Positions 7,906 to 13,117 of a DNA stretch of 13,117 nt are shown piece after piece. The notes beneath the pieces were generated by a model. That model made no database searches. It was not told where the DNA came from and saw nothing but the letters and a program-made list of their open reading frames with translations. A program made the position numbers and the translations under genes. The stretch is taken from the NCBI GenBank assembly GCA_009663005.1, contig CM018889.1, positions 2,749,483 to 2,762,599 on the forward strand, written 5' to 3'. The number at the start of each line of letters is the position of its first letter. Position 1 is the first letter of the stretch. This stretch comes from Actinidia chinensis. Its lineage: Eukaryota > Streptophyta > Magnoliopsida > Ericales > Actinidiaceae.

Positions 7906-7970
7906 ATGCGCGCCGTCGGATATACTATATATCTGAAAGATATTCATAAATCGTATATTTAAATACTAAA

Positions 7971-8219
7971 CTAATGATTATCGTACGTCATCCGTAGTCG
8001 TTTGCCGAGCGCTTCGCCTCGTTTTTCACAGTTATAACTGTCGTATGACTCATGTCGATGTCTCTGATGTGCATTCATGTCCTTAAATTCCCTTCGGGAT
8101 CTCGTATTCTTGACGACATCATGCCTGGGAGTACTGCAGCGGCCCTCAGAAGCCAGAAATGAGAGGAGGAGCAGACAGCTGGTATAAAAAACACTTATAC
8201 TACCCCATTTGGTTAGCAT
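7971..8219 (-). CDS. Putative small secreted peptide precursor (or transposon shadow)
   Basis: An 82-codon minus-strand frame. Residues 1-25 look like a secretory signal peptide: Lys at position 4, a hydrophobic core containing CLLLLSFLAS and then SEGRCS, a plausible cleavage site. The remainder is short, hydrophilic and rich in Arg, His, Lys and Glu, ending KRLRMTYDNH. That build is typical of plant signalling-peptide precursors (CLE, RGF/GLV, PSY or CIF types), but the frame ends without a complete C-terminal signature of any of these. A neighbouring frame just before the stop reads SANDYG then stops, so a frameshift from a tyrosine-sulfated type is conceivable but unproven. GC content is well above the flanks. 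Against it: CTAACCAAATGGGG at the start codon resembles a transposon terminus, and no good TATA box is visible upstream. Function not assigned. Confidence 0.22.
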   Translation of the reverse strand: MLTKWGSISVFYTSCLLLLSFLASEGRCSTPRHDVVKNTRSRREFKDMNAHQRHRHESYDSYNCEKRGEALGKRLRMTYDNH

Positions 8220-8800
8220 AAAAGTTGATACATAATAGTATTTCTATCACATGGAGTTATTTTTCGAAATGTTTATCCGACCATCAAGTAATTGACGATA
8301 ATCAAATGTATGTGTAGAGGAGATGTAGCAGTTTATGAATAACCCAATTTTGCATTAATTATATCAATATTTTTCAATAGATTCTATAAATGATGGGTTT
8401 CGAATTAGCACATACTTTAAATGTACTCACAAATTTACTACCTTAACTTTAAATCTAATTTGGGGGGGGGGGCATACCTTTTTAAATTTTTTTAGATGCT
8501 TTTGTTTTGAGTTTTTTTCGTCTTTAGAGTTTTTTTCTCACCTTTTTATCAAAAAATTTAATTTTAAATGTTCATTTTAACGAAAAATCTAATAAATCTA
8601 AACATTAGCAAATAATTTGAAAATAATCCTCTAGTACTAATTTATCGAGTACAAACGACTTTATTGATTCTTTCCTCACATTATATAAAGATTTAAATTT
8701 TCAACTTCTCCTCGTCAAAATAATTGAAAAAAATTATCAAATTTTGATCACCAATCATAGTTCACTAAAAACTAATAAAAAAAAAACTCAAAATACAAAT
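8220..8800. other. AT-rich DNA with a G11 run, no gene seen
   Basis: A/T-rich sequence without open frames of note. A run of eleven G residues lies at 8462-8472 in otherwise G-poor DNA. If the minus-strand ORF at 8219 is real, this is its upstream region, but no clear core promoter could be picked out. Confidence 0.5.
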
Positions 8801-8802
8801 TA

Positions 8803-8902
8803 AAACGGCTTCATTTTGGTCTTAATTATGAAACGGCGTCATTTTATGGTTAATTAAAATAACGTCGTTTTAGTCTTGAAATATACAAAGTGACGTCGTT
8901 TT
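8803..8902. promoter_or_regulatory. Four regularly spaced ACGT/C-box-like motifs
   Basis: AAACGGCTTCATTTT (8803), AAACGGCGTCATTTT (8831), ATAACGTCGTTTT (8859 region) and GTGACGTCGTTTT (8890 region) are variants of one motif with centre-to-centre spacing of about 28-30 bases. The last contains GACGTC and the third AACGTC, which are C-box/A-box-type cores bound by plant bZIP proteins. The even spacing places them on roughly the same helical face every third turn. It may be a decayed tandem repeat, a transposon end or a regulatory array. Confidence 0.45.
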
Positions 8903-9004
8903 GTACACTTTAGGAACACTTCGTGAAACTTGGATCCGAACTCACTGTATGGGTTATCTCATCTAAAACCCGAACTTCCGCCATGGGCGTGGTACAACAG
9001 ACAG

Positions 9005-9105
9005 CACGTGCCGCGAGTGATGACGTGTACATTTAAGTGACTTATACAACTCATAATTCCTTCAAGTGAAGCGTGCCATTTGGTAAGTTCAGTTATTCCA
9101 CGTCA
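9005..9105. promoter_or_regulatory. G-box and ABRE-like motif group
   Basis: A perfect G-box CACGTG (9005-9010, in GCACGTGCC), TGACGTGT (9021-9028) and CCACGTCA (9098-9105, in reverse TGACGTGG) lie within 100 bases. AACCGTT, a MYB-type core, follows a few bases later. All are recognised plant bZIP/bHLH or MYB binding cores. With the four motifs just upstream this gives at least five ACGT cores in about 250 bases. No gene start is obvious nearby. Confidence 0.4.
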
Positions 9106-9109
9106 ACAT

Positions 9110-9696
9110 AACCGTTGTTTGCTGTAATGATTGTTTTATTGTTATTGTTATTTTTAAAGTTCTGACACGTTTCTGTTTTTTCCTTTTTGCTAAAAATAAA
9201 TTTGAAAAAAATGTTTTTTCAAAATTTCGATTTTTTTTAATTTTTAATATTTTTTAAAACCATTTGATCTAAATTTATATTTTTTGGTATCTTTTGATTG
9301 GATGAATTAAAAAATGTAAACAAATTCATCTAAATTTAAAAAAATCACAAAAAAATTAATTGAGAACTATTACTAAGTTTTAGAGTCATTTTTTTTCTGT
9401 AAAAGTAAACCTTTTTAATTCTCTCTCAACAAAATTTTAAAAAATAAGATTTGATCAAAACATAAAGAAAGTCCACTAAATATGAAAAACTCAAAAACCA
9501 AATCAAATAAAAAATTTTTAAAAATAATTTGGCCAAACAAGAATGTACTTTTGATTAACCAGTCATTAACATAATGTCAACTGTATAAAACACTCACTAA
9601 GAGTAAATTTTGCAGAATATAGTTCAATTCTGAACCCGACTTAATAATTCAAATCATTCATATTATAATCATCATTGTAATTTTTTTATTAAAGTA
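9110..9696. other. AT-rich intergenic DNA, no gene seen
   Basis: Long A/T runs and no open frames. GGCCAAACAAG near 9532 resembles the right end of a GTTTGG-type MITE, but its expected left partner (CCATTTGG near 9076) matches poorly, so no element is called. Confidence 0.5.
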
Positions 9697-9879
9697 TATT
9701 TATTATATTTATCCCAAAAAATTAGGAGTAGAGAGAGATTTTTTCCGTCCAAATAGAATCACCAAAAATATAATCAAAGAAAATGACATGAAAATTACTA
9801 TTCAGAATTTTTTTCTTTATCATTAGAAACCAATTGCTATTTCTCTCGGAGACACTCGCTTGATAACCAACAAGACGTA
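9697..9879. repeat. Dispersed repeat, copy B
   Basis: The second copy of the sequence at 7159-7348, in the same orientation and about 2.5 kb away. Differences are scattered substitutions and small indels, for example GAGAGAGATT for GAGAAAACA and loss of a GTG near 9790. The 62-codon minus frame across it mirrors part of the frame seen on copy A, confirming that those frames are repeat-derived. Copy B is not followed by the GGCCCTGTTTG element that abuts copy A. Confidence 0.85.
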
Positions 9880-10083
9880 GACTGTATTCATGGGCTAATT
9901 TTCGAATCAAGCCAAAATATAATTAACGAAAATAAGTGTAAAATTATCATATAAAAAAAAAAAATTTCTTTTTTTTTTTCTCGTGCGAAACAAGTCGAGT
10001 ATCTATCACATGCGAGACTCAATAGACAATGCTTACTTGGAGAGAGAGAAGGGACAAACAGCTGGTAAAAAAAACAAAACCTT

Positions 10084-10161
10084 AGCTTTCAAAACCGTTT
10101 TAACATTACAGCTGTCAAAACCGTTTTATCATACAGCTGTCAAAACAAAAACCGTTTTTTT
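10084..10161. promoter_or_regulatory. Triple 26-bp repeat with MYB/MSA-like cores upstream of a TATA box
   Basis: Three tandem units start at 10084, 10110 and 10135 with AGCT(G/T)TCAAAAC and end with AACCGTTTT. The second and third begin inside a CAGCTG palindrome. AACCGTT is a MYB core, and its reverse, AACGGTT, has the AACGG centre of the mitosis-specific activator (MSA) element bound by three-repeat MYB proteins, although the flanks fit the MSA consensus only in part. The array lies roughly 55-130 bases before the TATA box, the usual position for proximal control elements. A further CAGCTGG at 10059 may be a fourth, broken unit. It is likely the proximal promoter of the right-hand transcription unit. 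Confidence 0.5.
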
Positions 10162-10214
10162 TTGTTTCTTTCTTCAAAACAATGCAAGCAAGAAAATCAG
10201 CGATTCACCGCTGC

Positions 10215-10221
10215 TATATAA
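10215..10221 (+). promoter_or_regulatory. TATA box of the right-hand transcription unit
   Basis: TATATAA, in the context GCTATATAAGAGAG, matches the plant TATA consensus and would place the transcription start near 10245-10253. Support comes from the repeat array upstream, the pyrimidine-rich leader and telo-boxes downstream, and the lack of any ATG from 10238 to the proposed intron. GCTGCTAT (10210-10217) and ATAGTAGC (10227-10234) form an imperfect 8-bp stem around it. Confidence 0.55.
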
Positions 10222-10249
10222 GAGAGATAGTAGCATGAAGTGCAGGAGA

Positions 10250-10557
10250 AAGGCCATTCGAAGCTCTCTTGAATCCTTGGAAGTCTCTCTCTCCTCTTTT
10301 TCTCCACAACGACACATTTTTCAAAGATTGTAATAATTTCTTGTTTTAGGGTTTTCCCTTCCTGTTGATTTACGGAGAGGGAGAGGAGTAGAATTGATTT
10401 CCAGAAATAAGAAGAGCCATTCAAAGCTTTCTTTGGTCCTGCGAGTATCTCTCTGTTTTTCTTCATAAACACCACATTTTTCCGAAAGAATTGCAAATAA
10501 ATTACTGTTTTAGGGTTTTCGCTGTGATTCACGTTTTGCGGGCTCTAATTTCTGATA
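10250..10557 (+). other. Probable 5' leader exon (non-coding)
   Basis: This segment follows the TATA box at the expected distance, is rich in CT tracts, contains two TTTTAGGGTTTTC telo-box motifs (10344-10356 and 10508-10520) and has no ATG in about 310 bases, where about five would be expected by chance. It ends at GTATGT (10558-10563), a good plant splice donor. The proposed leader intron runs to TTTGCTCCAG (AG at 10790-10791). Telo-boxes in leaders are typical of housekeeping and translation-related plant genes. An ATG at 10235 lies too close to the TATA box to be transcribed. Exact start and donor are inferred. Confidence 0.45.
10253..10520 (+). repeat. Duplicated ~105-bp leader block
   Basis: 10253-10356 and 10416-10520 are diverged direct copies. 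Shared landmarks in order: GCCATTC-AAGCT-TCTT, TCTCTCT followed by T/C runs, ACACATTTTTC / CCACATTTTTCC, a TTG-AAATAA-like stretch and the terminal TTTTAGGGTTTTC. Weaker similarity extends upstream of each copy (GAGAG-A-AGTAG). The offset is 163 bases. The overlapping ORFs on both strands (plus 9983-10333, minus 10197-10532) are by-products. Confidence 0.75.
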
Positions 10558-10791
10558 GTATGTCCTTCATTCATCTCGGGGCACGGATGATGCTATTACT
10601 GTTTATTTACAAATGGTTGTTGTTTCTTCTCTGACTCGTTGTCTTACAGCTGATAATATTCTATTATTGATAGTCATCTTTTTAATCTGTTCTGTGTTTG
10701 GTCTTTTAAGATCAAATTAGTTGGTATACTATTCCAAATTCATCTTGAGAGCTCGCGGACCCCTTTGAATATTATTTTGTATTTGCTCCAG

Positions 10792-10821
10792 GAATAAGCA
10801 ATCTACCAAATGGAAGCGGAG
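10792..10821 (+). CDS. First coding exon of an unrecognised gene (start codon at 10810)
   Basis: A 30-base exon bounded by TTTGCTCCAG and GTATAT. It carries CTACCAAATGGAAGCGGAG: an A at -3 and G at +4 give a strong plant start context, and this is the first ATG in the proposed spliced transcript. It would encode MEAE and join in phase 0 to the 136-base exon at 12003. Such tiny first coding exons are known in plants, but without transcript data the call rests on splice-site appearance and on the ATG-free leader. Confidence 0.4.
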
Positions 10822-10823
10822 GT

Positions 10824-11046
10824 ATATTGCGTTTCTCCTTGATTTCCAGTGTCATTGAGTTTAGGGGATTGGGGGGGTTTAAGTTTCGTGTTCTGTGAAT
10901 CTCAACATTCGCTTGTCACTCTCCTTGTTATGAACTGCTTACACTTTACGTTGTAATTCCTGTGATTTAAACTTTTGATGTTATTGCATTTCTGGATTCA
11001 GTGTCATGGCTTTTGATTTGGGGGTACGGTTCTGTGAATCTACAAC
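10824..11046 (+). repeat. Diverged intronic duplication, ~157-bp offset
   Basis: TATTGCGTTTCTCCTTGATT at 10825 onward and TATTGCATTTCTGGATTCAG at 10982 onward start two related blocks. Both contain CAGTGTCAT, a G-rich stretch and TTCTGTGAATCT (10891-10902 and 11030-11041). The copies differ by substitutions and small indels. The second copy contains an open 34-codon frame (11006-11107, starting MAFDLGVRFCES) that ends at a possible donor AAG|GTACTT, but it does not fit the phase of the first exon. Confidence 0.6.
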
Positions 11047-11304
11047 TTGGCCCTATAAGCGTTCATTTCTGATACAATCTCAATTCCATGTTTGTGGAAT
11101 ATATAAGGTACTTGATAGCACCCATCCTTCTTTGTCGTAGTTGTTTTGGGTCAAGTCTTGAATTGGGTTTCTTAGTCCAGTGGAGCAATCAAATGATCGA
11201 AACTGGGCCTATTCTTAGGATTTTATGAAGACCACCACGTGATGTTTTGACTACTTGGTCTCCAAATCACAGTATCCTCTCTCCGCGCAGTTTTAATTTT
11301 TTAT

Positions 11305-11621
11305 GCTCCGTTTGGAGGATATGGATTGAAATCCATAGTTTGAAGAGTTTCAAATCTTTGGATCTTTTTTTGTTTTTGAAAAGCTTTCAATTATATTGAT
11401 TTCACCTATTTTGGGGAAAAAGAGAGGAAAGAGAGACAAGAGAGGAGAGAGAAAATAAGGGTGAATTGTTGGAGGGATTTGTCAAATAAAACTTATTTTG
11501 GACTCATTTGAAATCCCTTCAATTTACTATTTTCCTTGATTGGTCTATTCGCCATCTAAATATACTCGACTCGACGGATTTCCCTAGAATTCAAATTCAC
11601 TTATTCACTTATCCAAACGCC
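11305..11621. mobile_element. MITE-like insertion in the large intron, TTAT flanks
   Basis: GCTCCGTTTGGA (11305-11316) and TCCAAACGCC (11612-11621) are inverted ends, and TTAT stands on both sides (11301-11304 and 11622-11625), consistent with a TTA or TTAT target duplication as made by PIF/Harbinger-type elements. Sub-terminal palindromes are present: TATGGATT-GA-AATCCATA (11320-11337) and TTTGAA/TTCAAA. The interior has a purine-rich tract (11416-11455) and no transposase. The 72-codon plus frame at 11508-11726 runs across the right end and is a shadow. Size is 317 bp. Confidence 0.65.
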
Positions 11622-12002
11622 TTATGTCCTTATATTCTTGTATCTTTCATTACGAAGTTCTGTCTTATATCCTTCTGTTATTGTATGTTACTTTACGAAG
11701 TTCCGTCTTCATTCTTAATTGATTAATGAACCCATTGTTCCAAATGTTGTTTTCAAGCATTCATCATCCTTGCCTTACCTTGGAGACCTAAACATGTCAA
11801 CAAGCGGGTGTTTTACTATGTTGCTGGTTTGAAATCTTTAGACGAATCGCATCAATAGATCTCCCCATTAGGGTGTATCATTGACCTTTCCTGGGGTCCT
11901 GTCTTTTTAAAAAAGCTATATATTTTTGGATAATGCATTATATCCATATTTATTAGTCTTCAAACTTATAATAAACTAGTATTTGTTTTGTTTGTATAGC
12001 AG

Positions 12003-12138
12003 GTTGTTTTGTCGTGTGTGAACCCCGGAAGACATGCAGGACAAGTCCGCTTACTTGTGTTCACATCCTTCATGAGCGTCCGTGAGGAACAGTGTCTGCC
12101 AGGGCCCAATGAAATATTGTTGTTTCCGCTCCAAGCAT
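12003..12138 (+). CDS. Candidate coding exon, protein not recognised
   Basis: A 136-base segment between TTTGTATAGCAG (a tandem TAG/CAG acceptor) and GTAAGT, an ideal donor. One frame is open throughout (45 codons plus one base) and is in phase with MEAE; the other two contain stops. The translation begins VVLSCVNPGRHAGQVRLLVF and ends NEILLFPLQA, with a normal residue balance and GC content near 50% against an AT-rich intron. The next exon is uncertain. The nearest in-phase continuation, from TTTATAG at 12172, gives YRAFSKAVQHKLYNGEFWRA and stays open to about 12249, but needs a 34-base intron, too short for plants. Acceptors at 12327 and 12353 lead to stops. The gene may be decayed, or the true exon chain was missed. 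Confidence 0.4.
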
Positions 12139-12659
12139 GTAAGTATTATTGCATAATCATATCACTTTATAGATCGAGCATTCTCCAAAGCGGTCCAACA
12201 TAAATTGTATAATGGAGAATTTTGGAGAGCTTCTCAAATCAGCACAGTGGTAAATATCAAAAAAATTGTGCAATTTAATTTCTCTCTGGATTATCAATCT
12301 TGGTCCCGGTTATTTTGGGTATGACAGGAAACATAATTTTTGCCCTCCACAGGGTTTACTTTTGCGGTTCGCTAAGGCCGGCAGTGTGTGGGAATAATGA
12401 TGGTTTAATACTCATGCCCTTGTTGTTGAAGAATTGAGTGTGCCCGCGTAATCTGCAGTTCAAAGAGATGTGGATGACCGTAAGGCCAACTAACTCTGCA
12501 ACTGTTAGCATATTTATTAACGATATTGGTTGCTTCTTGTTGTGGGTCGCAGGTTCAATGAAACTTGTTTCTTGAGTTGGATTTTGAGCCCTTCACTGCA
12601 TCCTTTTCCTCGGCCCAACTCTTCAAGAAGTCATTGATATGGAGTTGATTTCCGTACAG
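12139..12659 (+). other. Unresolved exon/intron region
   Basis: Several exon-like stretches interleave with splice-like signals. GCCCTCCACAG at 12343-12353 is followed by 14 open codons (GLLLRFAKAGSVWE) and a stop. ATCTGCAG to GACC|GTAAGG near 12450-12481 brackets a tiny possible exon. GGTCGCAG near 12545-12552 is followed by a frame open for about 28 codons (FNETCFLSWILSPS at the start). No continuous reading chain from 12138 to 12660 could be assembled by eye. This fits either a non-coding transcript, a gene with disabling changes, or alternative exons. Confidence 0.3.
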
Positions 12660-12739
12660 ACACTCTCTGCTAAAAATGTTCCATGACAAGGAAAGCATGC
12701 ACCTTCTCCTTGATTTTCTTGAAGTCCAACAACTACAAG
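12660..12739 (+). CDS. Candidate internal exon
   Basis: Bounded by GATTTCCGTACAG (AG 12658-12659) and GTACGT (12740), with one frame open. It reads HSLLKMFHDKESMHLLLDFL then EVQQLQ. An internal ATG at 12676 is in frame. It joins in phase, across a normal 112-base intron (12740-12851), to the segment starting at 12852. The residue pattern is that of amphipathic helices, as in HEAT/ARM-like or coiled-coil proteins, but no family was recognised. Confidence 0.4.
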
Positions 12740-12851
12740 GTACGTAATTTACCTTGTATTAATTACTACTAACTCCATTGATGTAGATTTTGGTTTAGGA
12801 TTGTGTAATAATCTTTTATTTTCTTGGTGCGACAATGATTTTTAATGACAG

Positions 12852-13117
12852 AATACAAAACCCAGGCTCTCCAATTTGTGTCTGAGGCGATTTTGACATT
12901 GGTCACTTTTTTCTATTACCTAATGACCCCTAACAATTTCTTGTCTAGGTTGCATCAAATGTCCTGTCAATGTACATTTGGTTTCCCAATTTTTAGTTTC
13001 TTGTGTCGACACGAATTTTATCTACTTGTAAATCAGTTTTTTTATCCACAATATCTATTGGGCAGCAGTAATTTTGAAATGCTATTAGTTCCATCAACTA
13101 GAATAAAAAAGGTTTTA
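12852..13117 (+). CDS. Candidate exon running off the window edge
   Basis: After TTTTTAATGACAG the frame in phase with the previous exon reads EYKTQALQFVSEAILTL and stays open for all 266 bases to the window end. The first 17 codons look like protein (helical, mixed charge). From about 12902 on the translation becomes Phe/Tyr/Leu-rich and reads like intron, so the exon may end early, although no strong donor was found. Partial at the right edge. Confidence 0.3.

Noticed and set aside
7171..7907. Overlapping 149- and 140-codon minus ORFs and a 118-codon plus ORF (7606-7962)
   Set aside because: They cross the dispersed repeat, the MITE-like element and the C/T-rich tract. Their low-complexity Gly/Glu/Arg or Pro/Ser composition explains why they stay open.
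9074..9540. Possible MITE bounded by CCATTTGG and GGCCAAACAAG
   Set aside because: The ends pair over only a few bases, no target duplication is visible and the interior is generic A/T sequence.
9983..10532. 116-codon plus ORF and 111-codon minus ORF
   Set aside because: They span the promoter repeats, TATA box and duplicated leader. Openness on both strands follows from the repeated CT/GA-rich sequence.
10585..10640. C/D-box snoRNA candidate (ATGATGC ... CTGA) in the leader intron
   Set aside because: The C box deviates at one position, the terminal stem is weak, and no clear internal D'/C' pair or rRNA-complementary guide could be shown.
11271..11279. U12-type intron donor-like GTATCCTCT
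   Set aside because: One mismatch from the consensus, no U12 branch-point sequence near a suitable acceptor, and it lies within a large U2-type intron.
12544..12562. tRNA B-box-like GGTTCAATGAA
   Set aside because: The last two conserved C residues are absent and no A box lies upstream; it coincides with a splice-acceptor-like GTCGCAG.

Overview
The window reads as nuclear DNA of a flowering plant, most likely a eudicot. It is strongly AT-rich with long A/T runs and is littered with short non-autonomous DNA transposons whose ends carry the plant-typical GTTTGG/CCAAAC signature. It also has GT-AG introns, pyrimidine-rich leaders after TATA boxes, telo-box motifs (TTAGGGTTTT) in a presumed 5' leader, and a 100-N scaffold gap. 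There are no bacterial-style packed genes, and most six-frame ORFs are chance or transposon shadows. I could not fix the species or family.

Layout. 1-2690: AT-rich intergenic DNA with a GA microsatellite at the edge, a CT-rich tract and a 41-bp tandem repeat. 2700-3720: a GC-richer transposon-derived block holding a G21 run, a small element with a TAGTGGCGGATCCA end, an LTR-like promoter/leader segment and a strong minus-strand G-quadruplex motif. 3720-7050: AT-rich intergenic DNA with one duplicated module, one MITE-like element (4472-4705), the assembly gap (5518-5617) and a hairpin (6293-6344). 7050-7905: a repeat cluster with a tandem duplication, a dispersed repeat that recurs at 9697-9879, a GTTTG-ended MITE-like element and a very C/T-rich tract. 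7971-8219 (minus): an 82-codon ORF with a signal-peptide-like start, either a small secreted-peptide gene or a transposon shadow. 8803-9105: a cluster of ACGT-core (bZIP-type) motifs.

The best evidence for a real gene is at the right end, on the plus strand. Three 26-bp repeats with AACCGTTTT (MYB-type/MSA-like core) lie just upstream of a TATA box at 10215-10221. An ATG-free leader of about 310 bases follows, containing a duplicated ~105-bp block that ends in a telo-box in each copy. A probable leader intron (10558-10791) then leads to a short exon carrying the first ATG of the spliced transcript (10810), and a long intron with a MITE-like insertion leads to a 136-base open exon (12003-12138). 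Further exon-like segments (12660-12739, 12852 onward) run to the window edge. The protein was not recognised, and the exon chain between 12138 and 12660 is unresolved. This unit may be a real but divergent gene, a decaying gene or a long non-coding transcript.

I found no CRISPR, tRNA, rRNA or complete transposase gene. Of the features here, the promoter architecture of the right-hand unit, the ACGT cluster and the peptide-like ORF most merit follow-up.
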